The notes: generated from the sequence alone by a model not told the origin. Positions 37,822 to 46,152 are shown, numbered from the stretch's first letter. The stretch: 55,004 nt of DNA from Phocaeicola plebeius (GCA_022767125.1 JALEPZ010000001.1:1-55004), one strand, 5' to 3'. Translations and numbers: made by a program.

Positions 37822-39927
37822 ATGAATCATCTTATGTCCATTACCGCAGCCATGATGATGGTGGCTGCCACGACGGCCTGTACTGAGGCCTCGCAGGAGG
37901 GCCCCGTCATCGGCAAACAAGAGATTACCGTGAAGGACGGACGCCTCACCCCCGAAGCCTTGTGGGCCATGGGGCGTATCGGCAGTTCCTGTGCTTCGCC
38001 CGACGGCCAGCGCATCGTCTATACGGTGACTTACTACAGTGTCAAGGAAAACAAGAGCCATCAGGTCATCTGTCTGATGAATGCCGACGGAACGGGCCAG
38101 ACTCAGCTCACCACCACTTCCGCCAGCGAAGGCCAGCCGGCCTGGATCAAGGGAGGCAGTAAGATTGCTTTCCTCACCTCGGCAGGCGGAAGCAGCCAGA
38201 TTTGGGAAATGAACCCCGACGGCACCGGTCGCCGACAGCTCTCCGTCTACGACGGCGACATTGAGGGCTTCAGCTTTTCGCCCGACGAGAGCAAGGTGCT
38301 CTTCATCGCCCAGGTGAAGTACGGCCAGCGCACCACAGACCTTTACCCCGACCTCGACAAGGCGACGGGCAGGGTCATCGACGACCTCATGTACAAGCAT
38401 TGGGATGAGTGGGTGGAGACCGTTCCTCATCCGTTCGTGGCTGCTTTCGACGGCAACCAGACCGGTCCGGCCGTCGATGTGATAGAAGGCGAACCGTATG
38501 AGGCTCCCATGAAGCCGTTCGGCGGCATCGAACAGCTGGCCTGGAGCACCGACTCGAAGCAGGTGGCCTATACGTGCCGCAAGAAGACGGGGCTGGAGTA
38601 CTCTGTCTCGACCGACTCGGACATCTATCTCTACGATACGGAAACGCGCCAGACACGCAACCTTTGCAAGGAGGATGCGGCCGACCCCAACAGCGGTTAC
38701 GACACCAATCCGCAGTTCTCGCCCGACGGCAGCCGCATCGCCTGGCAAAGCATGGAGCGCGACGGTTACGAGAGCGACCGCAACCGCCTCTGTGTCATGG
38801 AACTGGCTACAGGAAAGAAGACCTATGTCACCGAGAGCTTCCAGTCGGGTGTAGACGGCTTCTGCTGGGCCCCCGACAGTGAGACCCTCTATTTCGTGGG
38901 CGTATGGCACGGCACCAGCATGGTCTATAGCACCAACCTGCAGGGAGAGGTGAAGCAGCTCACCGAAGGCCAGTACGACTACGCTTCTGTAGCCCTGCTT
39001 GACGACAGCCGCCTGCTCACCAAGCGTCACTCCATGAGCGAGGCCGACGAACTGTTCACCGTCAACCTCAAGAGCGGGAACGAGGTGACCCGTATCACGG
39101 CAGAGAACGACCATATCTTCAGCCAGCTGAAGATTGGTAAGGTGGAACCCCGCTGGACCAAGACGGTCGACGGCAAAGAGCTCCTTTCGTGGGTCATCTA
39201 TCCGTCCGATTTTGATCCGAGCAAAAAATACCCCACACTGCTGTTCTGTGAGGGCGGTCCACAGAGTCCCGTCAGCCAGTTCTGGAGCTACCGCTGGAAC
39301 TTCCAGATCATGGCGGCCAATGACTACATCATCATTGCCCCCAACCGCCGCGGCCTGCCGGGATTCGGCATGGAATGGCTGGAGGAAATCAGCACCAACT
39401 ACGGCGGACACTGCATGGACGATTACTTGAGTGCCATCGACGACATCGCCACCGAGCCATATGTCGACAAAGACCGCTTGGGATGTGTAGGCGCCAGCTT
39501 CGGCGGCTATTCTGTCTACTGGCTGGCCGGCCACCACAACAAGCGTTTCAAGGCATTCATCGCCCACGACGGCTTCTTCAACATGGAGCAGCAGTACCTC
39601 GAAACCGAAGAACTGTGGTTCACCAACTGGGACCTCGGCGGTCCGTACTGGGAAAAGAACAATCCTGCCGTGCAGCGCAGCTATGCCAACTCGCCCCATC
39701 TCTTTGTAGATAAATGGGATACCCCCATCCTCTGTATCCATGGCGAGAAGGACTTCCGCATTCTCGGTTCGCAGGGCATGGCCGCCTTTAATGCCGCCCG
39801 CTTGCGCGGTGTTCCGGCCGAACTGCTGATCTATCCCGACGAGAACCACTGGGTGCTCGGTCCTCAGAACGGCATACTCTGGCAACGTACGTTCTTCCGC
39901 TGGCTTGACAAGTGGCTGAAGAAATAA
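37822..39927 (+). CDS. S9-family prolyl oligopeptidase/dipeptidyl peptidase, lipoprotein
   Basis: From the ATG at 37822 the protein is 701 residues and begins with a lipoprotein-type signal (MSITAAMMMVAATTAC). The middle is a seven-blade beta-propeller built from WD-like repeats (SPDGQRIVYTV, SPDESKVLFIA, SPDGSRIAWQS). The C-terminal alpha/beta hydrolase has the nucleophile in CVGASFGGYS and the His in YPDENHW. The order suggests a DPP5/acylaminoacyl-peptidase-like enzyme that trims peptides in the periplasm. An ATG at 37789 adds 11 residues unlike a signal peptide. It follows yidC by about 50 nt. Confidence 0.88.
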   Translation: MNHLMSITAAMMMVAATTACTEASQEGPVIGKQEITVKDGRLTPEALWAMGRIGSSCASPDGQRIVYTVTYYSVKENKSHQVICLMNADGTGQTQLTTTSASEGQPAWIKGGSKIAFLTSAGGSSQIWEMNPDGTGRRQLSVYDGDIEGFSFSPDESKVLFIAQVKYGQRTTDLYPDLDKATGRVIDDLMYKHWDEWVETVPHPFVAAFDGNQTGPAVDVIEGEPYEAPMKPFGGIEQLAWSTDSKQVAYTCRKKTGLEYSVSTDSDIYLYDTETRQTRNLCKEDAADPNSGYDTNPQFSPDGSRIAWQSMERDGYESDRNRLCVMELATGKKTYVTESFQSGVDGFCWAPDSETLYFVGVWHGTSMVYSTNLQGEVKQLTEGQYDYASVALLDDSRLLTKRHSMSEADELFTVNLKSGNEVTRITAENDHIFSQLKIGKVEPRWTKTVDGKELLSWVIYPSDFDPSKKYPTLLFCEGGPQSPVSQFWSYRWNFQIMAANDYIIIAPNRRGLPGFGMEWLEEISTNYGGHCMDDYLSAIDDIATEPYVDKDRLGCVGASFGGYSVYWLAGHHNKRFKAFIAHDGFFNMEQQYLETEELWFTNWDLGGPYWEKNNPAVQRSYANSPHLFVDKWDTPILCIHGEKDFRILGSQGMAAFNAARLRGVPAELLIYPDENHWVLGPQNGILWQRTFFRWLDKWLKK

Positions 39928-39941
39928 CTACTGATTTTTTC

Positions 39942-40028
39942 GGTCTGGTTCCATAGAGGGAGGGTGTGTCAAGGCAAGAAGGAAATCCTTCGGGTCCTTG
40001 TGCAACCCTCCCTCTATGGGGTCAGACC
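39942..40028. repeat. 87-nt nearly perfect hairpin at a convergent junction
   Basis: The arms pair in blocks: GGTCTG/CAGACC, CCATAGAGGGAGGGT/ACCCTCCCTCTATGG, CAAGG/CCTTG and GAAGG/CCTTC, separated by internal loops of 3+3, 4+4 and 3 to 4 nt and closed by AAAT. It starts 14 nt after the peptidase stop, and its right arm covers the stop codon of the CBM9-like gene. The left arm contains GAGGGTGTGTCAA, the family A end. Probable bidirectional terminator. Confidence 0.85.
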
Positions 40029-40693
40029 GCTTTCTCCTCCGGACCGTCGAACGCAATCTGGCCGAAGAAGTCGGGGCAGTGGAAGCAGGGTTCCGGCAAG
40101 TCAATCGGATTCCATGACAGGAAATGAGGGGTCTGCAGCAAGTCGCCACATTTGTAGAAGTTCGCCTTCCACACCTTTCCGTCGAGCGACGTTACCCGGT
40201 CGGCAAACAGGGCCGATACGGGAAACACCTCCACCAGCTCCCACGAACAGGTCCCCTTCCGTTCCTCGAACGGTGCCCTGCCCAGCGAAGCCCAGCGGCC
40301 TACGCTTTCCATCACTTCCCGGCTGGCGTGTGTACGCTGTCCGCGTATGCCGTGACCTATCAACAAGGTACCGGCACAGTTGCATTCTATGTTATAATAA
40401 AGAGGCTCCCGCTCGTCCGTCTGTATAAAAAATTCCACGCACGCATCTTCCCACACTCTTCCGTTGTCCTCGGCAGCAACTGCTCTTACGCTGGCCTCAG
40501 TCACCCGGAAATGCAGCAGGAGACTGTCTCCCGTATGCGCTATCCGGAACGCTACCTGCGGCCGGTAGGGATAGTCCGGCCAGTTCACCTGGTCAATCGG
40601 CTGGAACCCTATGCCCTGAGCGTCCAGCAAGGCCGGCACTCCTTCGGCCAGTAATCCCTGGGCCGATACTTTCGGTACAAATAATGTTTTCAT
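40022..40693 (-). CDS. Carbohydrate-binding family 9-like protein
   Basis: This 223-residue protein has no signal peptide. It shows the beta-sandwich pattern of CBM9-like domains: VAFRIAHTGDSLLLHFRVTE, RVWEDACVEFFIQ and LYYNIECNCAGTLLIG. Related Bacteroidales proteins are annotated as carbohydrate-binding without known ligand. The lack of a signal peptide makes a cell-surface role doubtful. Its last codons lie in the right arm of the hairpin at 39942-40028. It is divergent from the HAD gene with nearly touching promoters. Confidence 0.75.
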   Translation of the reverse strand: MKTLFVPKVSAQGLLAEGVPALLDAQGIGFQPIDQVNWPDYPYRPQVAFRIAHTGDSLLLHFRVTEASVRAVAAEDNGRVWEDACVEFFIQTDEREPLYYNIECNCAGTLLIGHGIRGQRTHASREVMESVGRWASLGRAPFEERKGTCSWELVEVFPVSALFADRVTSLDGKVWKANFYKCGDLLQTPHFLSWNPIDLPEPCFHCPDFFGQIAFDGPEEKAV

Positions 40694-40715
40694 ATAGATT
40701 GTTTTTTGGTTTCTG

Positions 40716-40723
40716 CAAATTTA
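40716..40723 (-). promoter_or_regulatory. CBM9-like gene promoter -7 box (TAAATTTG)
   Basis: TAAATTTGCAG on the minus strand lies 22 nt before the start codon. It is only 3 bp from the -7 box of the divergent HAD gene. Confidence 0.5.
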
Positions 40724-40726
40724 GCG

Positions 40727-40734
40727 TATCTTTG
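40727..40734 (+). promoter_or_regulatory. HAD gene promoter -7 box (TATCTTTG)
   Basis: TATCTTTGTG is preceded by TTG at 40706-40708 (18 nt gap) and lies 20 nt before the ATG at 40755. The two divergent promoters overlap. Confidence 0.55.
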
Positions 40735-40754
40735 TGAGAAACAAAAAGAATAGT

Positions 40755-41378
40755 ATGATTAAAAATCTCGTTTTCGATTTTGGGGGTGTCATCGTTTCCC
40801 TCGACCGCGATGCAGCCGTCCGGGCTTTTGTGCAGCTGGGACTGGCCGATGCGGAGCACATTCTCGACAAGTATCACCAGACCGGCATCTTCCTGGCTTT
40901 GGAAGAGGGTCGCCTTAGCGAAGAGGAATTCCGCCGCCAGCTGGGGGGACTGTGCGGTCGTCCGCTCACCTACGATGAAGTGCAGCAGGCCTGGCTCAGC
41001 TTCCTCTCCGGCCTCGACCACCAGCAGCTCGATTACCTGCAGCAGTTGCGGCCCCATTACCGGTTGTTCATCCTCAGTAATACCAACCCCTACATCGGCG
41101 GCTGGGCCTGCAGTCCGCAGTTTACTCCCGAAGGCCGGTCCCTCGATACCTTCTTCGACGGCCTGTTCTTTTCCTACCGCATGGGGCTTACTAAGCCCGA
41201 TCCGCGCATCTTCCATCAGCTGATCGACCAGGCCGGCCTGAATCCCGAAGAGACCCTTTTTGTGGACGACGGAGCCGCCAATATCGCAGCCGGACAGGCT
41301 GCCGGCTTTCACACCTTGCTGGCCGAGAATGGTCGTTCGTGGGTGCCACAGCTTAAAAAAGTATTGGGGACAGAATAA
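40755..41378 (+). CDS. HAD-superfamily phosphatase (HAD-IA, YihX-like)
   Basis: From the ATG at 40755 (207 residues) the protein starts MIKNLVFDFGGVIVSLDR, motif I with FDFGGV in place of DxD, as in YihX-like enzymes. Motif II is FILSNTNP, motif III the Lys in GLTKPDPRIF, motif IV FVDDGAANI. The cap is small and helical. It probably dephosphorylates a small sugar phosphate. The ATG at 40734 overlaps the promoter and is rejected. Confidence 0.85.
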   Translation: MIKNLVFDFGGVIVSLDRDAAVRAFVQLGLADAEHILDKYHQTGIFLALEEGRLSEEEFRRQLGGLCGRPLTYDEVQQAWLSFLSGLDHQQLDYLQQLRPHYRLFILSNTNPYIGGWACSPQFTPEGRSLDTFFDGLFFSYRMGLTKPDPRIFHQLIDQAGLNPEETLFVDDGAANIAAGQAAGFHTLLAENGRSWVPQLKKVLGTE

Positions 41379-41393
41379 AAATGGACGTTTTGC

Positions 41394-41424
41394 TTGCATA
41401 ATTGGACAAAAAGCCCTACCTTTG
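41394..41424 (+). promoter_or_regulatory. tRNA-Pro promoter
   Basis: TTG (41394-41396) and TACCTTTG (41417-41424) are separated by 20 nt; the tRNA starts 23 nt after the box. Confidence 0.7.
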
Positions 41425-41446
41425 CATCGCTTTTCAGAAAAGCCTT

Positions 41447-41521
41447 CGGGGTGTAGCGCAGTCCGGTTAGCGCACCTGCTTTGGGAGCAGGGGGTCGTGG
41501 GTTCGAATCCCGCTACCCCGA
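41447..41521 (+). tRNA. tRNA-Pro (anticodon TGG)
   Basis: Cloverleaf: acceptor CGGGGTG/TACCCCG (one G-T pair) with discriminator A, anticodon stem CCTGC/GCAGG around TTTGGGA, T arm GTGGG-TTCGAAT-CCCGC. CCA is not fully encoded. Confidence 0.96.
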
Positions 41522-41531
41522 CAGAGAGTCA

Positions 41532-41562
41532 AGGAGTTACTTTTAGAGTAGCTCCTTTTTTT
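41532..41562 (+). terminator. Terminator of tRNA-Pro
   Basis: AGGAGTTAC (41532-41540) pairs with GTAGCTCCT (41548-41556), one T-G pair, followed by seven or more T. Confidence 0.85.
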
Positions 41563-41567
41563 AGGTT

Positions 41568-41732
41568 TGCCTGTCCGAAAACCTTGGGCCACCTATCCAA
41601 CTGTCATGCTGAACATCGTGAAGCATCTGAATACATCCCTTTTGCGCTAACAGATTTCTCACTTCGTTCGAAATGACAGGAAAAAAGGAAAATGGAAAAC
41701 AATTCTAGGAAAGCCTGGGGGAGGTGTGTCAA
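41568..41732. repeat. Intergenic palindromic repeat, family B, copy 2
   Basis: It aligns with copy 1 (166-332) from GCCTGTCCGAAAACCTTGG to AACAATTCT and GCCTGGGGG. CTGTCATGCTGAAC...GTGAAG pairs with CACTTCGTTCGAAATGACAG. The right end runs into GGGGGAGGTGTGTCAA, a near-match to the family A end. It lies between convergent tRNA-Pro and tRNA-Arg. Confidence 0.8.
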
Positions 41733-41782
41733 TCATCAAGACTTCCCTAGTCAGTATGGGGCAGAAGAAAGAAACGGAGCAG

Positions 41783-41823
41783 AAAAAAAAGGATTCCGCT
41801 TGGGCAACTTGCCGGCAGAATCC
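41783..41823 (-). terminator. Terminator of tRNA-Arg (leftward)
   Basis: On the minus strand GGATTCTGC pairs with GCGGAATCC (one mismatch) and is followed by eight T. Confidence 0.85.
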
Positions 41824-41840
41824 CTTGTTTCGGGGAGGAG

Positions 41841-41914
41841 TGATTCGGCTGCGACTCGAACGCAGAACCGTCGCCTTAGAAGGGCGATGCTCTATCCAGT
41901 TGAGCTACCGAACC
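41841..41914 (-). tRNA. tRNA-Arg (anticodon TCT)
   Basis: Minus-strand cloverleaf: acceptor GGTTCGG/CCGAATC (one G-T pair) with discriminator A, D stem GCTC/GAGC, anticodon stem TCGCC/GGCGA around CTTCTAA, T arm CTGCG-TTCGAGT-CGCAG. It decodes AGA, a codon rare in most genes here but frequent in the partial gene at the right end. Confidence 0.96.
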
Positions 41915-41930
41915 AGCCTTAATTGCGGTG

Positions 41931-41961
41931 CAAAGGTACAACCTTTTTTGGACTTCTCCAA
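41931..41961 (-). promoter_or_regulatory. tRNA-Arg promoter
   Basis: On the minus strand TTG (41961-41959) and TACCTTTG (41938-41931) are 20 nt apart, with the tRNA starting 17 nt further on. Confidence 0.65.
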
Positions 41962-42005
41962 CTTTCCAGGCAAATTTCTGTGCTTCTTTTGCCTACATTC
42001 GTCGT

Positions 42006-43301
42006 TTACGAATATTTTCGCGGATAACGGACCACGATGCTGCCCAGGACAAACAGCGCCAAGGCCATCGGATAATACAGATGACGGATGATGGCGATGG
42101 GGGAGAGCTGGGACAGTTCGGCGGCAATCAGCATCTGTGCGCCGTAGGGAATGACCCCTTGCACGATACACGAGAACGTGTCGAGCAGACTCGCGCTTTT
42201 CCGTTTGTCCACCTTGAACCGTTCGGCAATGTCGCTGGCCAGCGGGCCGACGGTGATGATGGCGATGGTGTTGTTGGCCGTACACAGGTTGGCCAGCCCC
42301 ACCAGGGCCGCGATGCTCAGTTCCGCCCCGCGCTTGCTGTTTACGCGGCGTGTCAGGGTGTGCAGGATGTAGTCCACCCCTCCATTGAAACGGATCAGTT
42401 CCAGCATTCCGCCGGCCATCAGGGTCACAATGATCAGTTCGCCCATGCCCAGCATTCCTTCCGACAGCGCGTTGAACCACCCGAACACATCGTAGCTGCC
42501 TTCCGCCAGGCCGATGCAGCCCGTCGACAGGATGCCCAGCAGCAGGACCAGCGTGACATTCACGCCTGCAAACGCCGTGCCCAGCACGATGAGGTAAGGA
42601 ATCACTTTCACCCACTCGATGGCCACCGGTGCGTCTGATACCTGGATGTTCCATCCCCTCACCGTGTAGTAGGCCACTACCAGGAGTGCAGCCGGCAGGG
42701 CAATCAGGAAGTTGACCCGGAACTTGTCGCGCATGGCGCAACCCTGCGTGCGGGTGGCCGCAATGGTGGTGTCGGAGATGAACGACAGGTTGTCGCCGAA
42801 GAAGGCGCCGCCTACCACCAGGGCTGTCATGAAACTGGCTTCCATGCCTGTCCGTTCGGCAATGCCGGCCGCGACGGGCACGAGGGCGACGATGGTGCCT
42901 ACCGACGTGCCGATAGACAGCGATACGAAGCAGGCGGCCAGGAAGATGCCTCCCAGCAGCAGCTGGCCGGGCAGCAGGAAGAGGGTGAGGTTGACCGTAG
43001 CGTCTATCGCCCCGATGCTTTTGGCCGACTGGGCAAAGGCACCTGCCAGGATGAAGATCCAGATCATGAGCAAGATGTTCTTGTTGGCGGCTCCTGCCGA
43101 GTATTGCAGGATGCGGTCGTTCAGGCTCAGCCCTCGGGTGATGGCCACGGCATAGACCGAGGCAACTAGGAAGGCGATGGTGATGGGTACTTTGTAGAAA
43201 TCGCCCACGATGAGGGAGGTAACCAGATAAAGGCAGAGGAATACCAGCAAGGGCGACAAGGCCCAGAGGCTGGGCCGAGGAGTAATGGAAGTCAGTTTCA
43301 T
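42006..43301 (-). CDS. NhaC-family Na+/H+ antiporter-like membrane protein
   Basis: This 431-residue protein has about eleven hydrophobic segments, starting LLVFLCLYLVTSLIVG and ending YYPMALALFVLGSIVV. The family region GAFFGDNLSFISDTTIAATR, with acidic and polar residues inside a membrane segment, is well kept, as is ACFVSLSIGTSVGTIVA. It should exchange sodium and protons, but some NhaC proteins exchange organic acids. It lies 130 nt after the altronate dehydratase gene on the same strand, so an anion-exchange role for sugar-acid metabolites is possible. Confidence 0.85.
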   Translation of the reverse strand: MKLTSITPRPSLWALSPLLVFLCLYLVTSLIVGDFYKVPITIAFLVASVYAVAITRGLSLNDRILQYSAGAANKNILLMIWIFILAGAFAQSAKSIGAIDATVNLTLFLLPGQLLLGGIFLAACFVSLSIGTSVGTIVALVPVAAGIAERTGMEASFMTALVVGGAFFGDNLSFISDTTIAATRTQGCAMRDKFRVNFLIALPAALLVVAYYTVRGWNIQVSDAPVAIEWVKVIPYLIVLGTAFAGVNVTLVLLLGILSTGCIGLAEGSYDVFGWFNALSEGMLGMGELIIVTLMAGGMLELIRFNGGVDYILHTLTRRVNSKRGAELSIAALVGLANLCTANNTIAIITVGPLASDIAERFKVDKRKSASLLDTFSCIVQGVIPYGAQMLIAAELSQLSPIAIIRHLYYPMALALFVLGSIVVRYPRKYS

Positions 43302-43430
43302 AAACGTTCTGAAGGTTAGAGGGGAGACACAGCGATACGGAGGAGGCCCCGGCGTTCCGGCCGGGAGGGGGAGGACAGGACCGCTTCCCTGTCGCTGTGT
43401 CCGTGTTTGCTTGGATAAAATGGCTGGCTG

Positions 43431-44927
43431 TTACAGCGTCACGCCCGTCTTGAAGATGGCAATTTCGCGGTAGCCTTTCTTTTCGTTGTTCACCGGTTCG
43501 CCGCTGGCCACACGGATGACATAGTCGATGAAGCGCCGGCAGGTCTGGTCCATCGGTTCGTCTTCCACGATGACGCCCGCATTGAAGTCAATCCATCCCG
43601 GCTTGTGGGCGGCCAGACGCGAGTTGGTCGACACCTTCATGGTCGGTACGTACGTGCCGAAGGGAGTTCCGCGTCCGGTGGTGAAGAGCACCAGGTGACA
43701 GCCGCAGGAGGCCAGGGCCGTGGCGGCCACCAGGTCGTTTCCTGGAGCTGAGAGCAGGTTCAGTCCCTTGGTCTGCAGGCGTTCGCCGTAGGGCATCACC
43801 CCTTGCACATAGCTCTTTCCGCATTTCTGCGTACAGCCCAGCGCCTTCTCTTCCAGGGTAGAGATGCCGCCTGCCTTGTTGCCCGGCGACGGATTTTCGC
43901 CCACCGGTTCGCCGTGCGAGAGGAAGTACTCCTTGAAATCGTTGATGAGGTGCACCGTCTGGTTGAACAGCTCGGGCGTCTTGCAGCGGTTCATCAGGAT
44001 GGTTTCGGCACCGAACATTTCCGGCACTTCGGTCAGTACCGACGTGCCTCCCTGGGCCACCAGATAGTCCGAGAACATGCCCAGCAGGGGGTTGGCCGTG
44101 ATGCCCGAGAAACCGTCCGATCCGCCACACTTCAGGCCCACCCGCAGTTCCGACAGCGGGATGTCCGTGCGCACGTCGGTCTTGCATCGGGCGTAGAGGT
44201 CGCGCAGGATGGCCATGCCTTCCTCGAACTCGTCGTCCACCTTCTGGGCCACCATGAAGCGGATGCGCTCTTCGTCGTAAGGACCCACGAACTCGCGGAA
44301 GATGTCCGGCTGGTTGTTCTCGCAGCCCAGTCCCACTACCAGCACACCGCCGGCATTGGGATGGAGCACCATGTCGCGCAGAATCTTCTTCGTGTTCTCA
44401 TGATCGTCGCCCAGCTGCGAGCAGCCATAATTGTGGGGGAAAGCCACGATGGCATCCACACCTTCGCCCTTCGTCTCCTGGCGCAAAGCCTCGGCCAGCT
44501 GGTTTACGATGCCGTTCACACAGCCCACGGTGGGAATAATCCACAGTTCGTTGCGCACTCCCACGTCGCCGTTCTTCCGCCGGTAGCCCTTAAAGGTACG
44601 GCCCTCCTGGGCGATGTCCAGGTTCACCTCTACCGGCTGGTACGTGTATTCCAGCAGTCCGGCCAGGTTGGTCTTGATGTCCTTCTCGCAGATCCACACC
44701 CCCTGGGGGACCGGCCGGATGGCATGTCCGATGGGGTAGCCATACTTGATGATGTCTTCGCCTTCGGCCAGGTCCTTCAGCGTGACCTTGTGTCCGGCAG
44801 GTACATCCGTTTTCAAGACGATGCATTGTCCGTCCGTTTCGATGGTTTCGCCGCATTTCAGCGGAGCAATCGCCACTGCCACATTGTCGGCAGGGTTGAT
44901 TTTCAGGTAAGTTTTTTCCATTGTCAA
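43431..44927 (-). CDS. uxaA: Altronate dehydratase
   Basis: The protein has 498 residues, like E. coli UxaA. The N-terminal SAF domain (about 1-95, DNVAVAIAPLKCG, GEDIIKYGYPIGHAI) and the C-terminal dehydratase domain (GYRRKNGDVGVRNELWIIPT, LKCGGSDGFSG, GCTQKCGKSYVQGVMPYGE) are both present. It converts D-altronate to 2-keto-3-deoxygluconate in galacturonate breakdown. It starts 15 nt after the LacI regulator. The next two steps are encoded by the divergent kdgK and eda. uxaB and uxaC are not in the window. Other acid dehydratases in this family (e.g. galactarate) are less likely given the neighbours. Confidence 0.9.
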   Translation of the reverse strand: MTMEKTYLKINPADNVAVAIAPLKCGETIETDGQCIVLKTDVPAGHKVTLKDLAEGEDIIKYGYPIGHAIRPVPQGVWICEKDIKTNLAGLLEYTYQPVEVNLDIAQEGRTFKGYRRKNGDVGVRNELWIIPTVGCVNGIVNQLAEALRQETKGEGVDAIVAFPHNYGCSQLGDDHENTKKILRDMVLHPNAGGVLVVGLGCENNQPDIFREFVGPYDEERIRFMVAQKVDDEFEEGMAILRDLYARCKTDVRTDIPLSELRVGLKCGGSDGFSGITANPLLGMFSDYLVAQGGTSVLTEVPEMFGAETILMNRCKTPELFNQTVHLINDFKEYFLSHGEPVGENPSPGNKAGGISTLEEKALGCTQKCGKSYVQGVMPYGERLQTKGLNLLSAPGNDLVAATALASCGCHLVLFTTGRGTPFGTYVPTMKVSTNSRLAAHKPGWIDFNAGVIVEDEPMDQTCRRFIDYVIRVASGEPVNNEKKGYREIAIFKTGVTL

Positions 44928-44942
44928 TTCCTTCTTTATATC

Positions 44943-46028
44943 CTAAAATTGTGAATACTGTTTCTTGTGTTCACTTAGGTAGAATTCAATGTTCTCCACG
45001 CTCAGCAGGTGGATGGGCATGTAGTTGCACTCGCAGATGGGCTTGCGCAGGATGAGGTGGTTACACAGGCTCTCCACGCAGCTGAATCCCTGCAGGGTGG
45101 GCTGTTGCGCGATGATGAAGTCGATGTAGCCCTTCCGCAGGCAGTCCACGTTGCGTTTCAGCAGGTCGTAGCCCATCAGGTGGAAGCCCGTGCGTCGGCG
45201 TTTCATCATATACTCGCCCACGATATACGCCTTCGAGTTGAACGTGATGCCGTGGCTGACGTCCGGATGCTGGTTGAAGAACTCGTCGAGGGCGGCTTCG
45301 TTGCGCGAGGGGTCCTTCGGGTCCAGGTTCATCTCCCAGGTCCTGAGCCGGTAGCTGTGCTGGGCCAGATAAGCCTGGAATCCTTCCTCCCGGTGCAGCT
45401 GCTGGTTCGAGCCGAGCCGGCTTTCGTAGAGCTGCCGGAAGAGGACAATCTCGTTGCATTCGCCCGTCATGAGCTTCATCATCCTGGCGGCAAAGTAGCC
45501 GCTCTGGCTGGCATGCTGCCCATAGAACGTGAGAGGACGCAGTTCGGGAATGTTCGAGTCGATGAACACGAATGGCACATTCAGCCGGTGCAGTTCGCTC
45601 GTCACGAGTTCGGTTTCACTCTTTTCGGTCGGCGCGATGACCATTCCGTCGGGCGGCGACAGCAGCAGGTGCAGTCCGACCCGGGTGAATGAGCCGTATT
45701 CGTACTGGTCGTAGTATTCGATGGCGATGGAAATGTTGAAATCGGAATACTCGCGGATACAGTTCCGGAATCCGGCTTCCACATCGTCCCAATACTCGCT
45801 TTCCTGATGCTGGGGAATCAGGCACACAAAGTTGTACTTCTTGTTCGAAGCTAATGCACTGGCATACATGTTGGGCTGGTAGTCGAGTTGCTGAAGGATG
45901 GCTTCCACCTTCTTGCGGCTGGCTTCCGATACGCCCGACCGATCGTGTAGCACTCTGTCGACAGTGCCAACCGATACTCCGGCCTGTTGGGCAATGTCCT
46001 TGATGCGTATTCTCTCGTTCTGTTTCAT
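44943..46028 (-). CDS. LacI-family transcriptional regulator
   Basis: This 361-residue protein has an N-terminal helix-turn-helix and hinge (IRIKDIAQQAGVSVGTVDRVLH, LDYQPNMYASALAS) and a periplasmic-binding-like effector domain. It heads the leftward uxaA transcript and faces kdgK-eda, so it most likely controls sugar-acid use. The effector could be a hexuronate or KDG. A fitting palindrome lies at 46133-46152 over the kdgK promoter. Confidence 0.92.
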   Translation of the reverse strand: MKQNERIRIKDIAQQAGVSVGTVDRVLHDRSGVSEASRKKVEAILQQLDYQPNMYASALASNKKYNFVCLIPQHQESEYWDDVEAGFRNCIREYSDFNISIAIEYYDQYEYGSFTRVGLHLLLSPPDGMVIAPTEKSETELVTSELHRLNVPFVFIDSNIPELRPLTFYGQHASQSGYFAARMMKLMTGECNEIVLFRQLYESRLGSNQQLHREEGFQAYLAQHSYRLRTWEMNLDPKDPSRNEAALDEFFNQHPDVSHGITFNSKAYIVGEYMMKRRRTGFHLMGYDLLKRNVDCLRKGYIDFIIAQQPTLQGFSCVESLCNHLILRKPICECNYMPIHLLSVENIEFYLSEHKKQYSQF

Positions 46029-46090
46029 GTCTCTACCTTATTTATATATAAAGAGGTTATCCACTATTTAGGTTAGAAAAAAATTCGTCA

Positions 46091-46098
46091 CAAATATA
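46091..46098 (-). promoter_or_regulatory. lacI-type gene/uxaA promoter -7 box (TATATTTG)
   Basis: TATATTTGTGACG on the minus strand lies 62 nt before the regulator ATG. Its upstream part overlaps the kdgK promoter. Confidence 0.45.
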
Positions 46099-46107
46099 TA
46101 ACTTTTT

Positions 46108-46137
46108 TTGGTATATAAAAAATAAATCGTACCTTTG
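46108..46137 (+). promoter_or_regulatory. kdgK-eda promoter
   Basis: TTG (46108-46110) and TACCTTTG (46130-46137) are 19 nt apart. The expected transcription start is near 46144, in the middle of a palindrome. The leader is about 100 nt. Confidence 0.7.
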
Positions 46138-46152
46138 TGTGCGTACACAAAG
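46133..46152. promoter_or_regulatory. Probable LacI-family operator over the kdgK promoter
   Basis: CTTTGTGTGCGTACACAAAG is a 20-bp palindrome with 9 of 10 matched pairs and a central CG, the usual form of LacI-family operators. It overlaps the -7 box and likely start site, so binding would block kdgK-eda. Confidence 0.65.

Noticed and set aside
37804-39885. 693-codon open frame antisense to the S9 peptidase
   Set aside because: Shadow of a gene with propeller repeats and an intact serine motif.
41260-41676. Rightward frame across tRNA-Pro and repeat B2
   Set aside because: It overlaps the HAD gene end, a tRNA and a repeat; not a protein gene.
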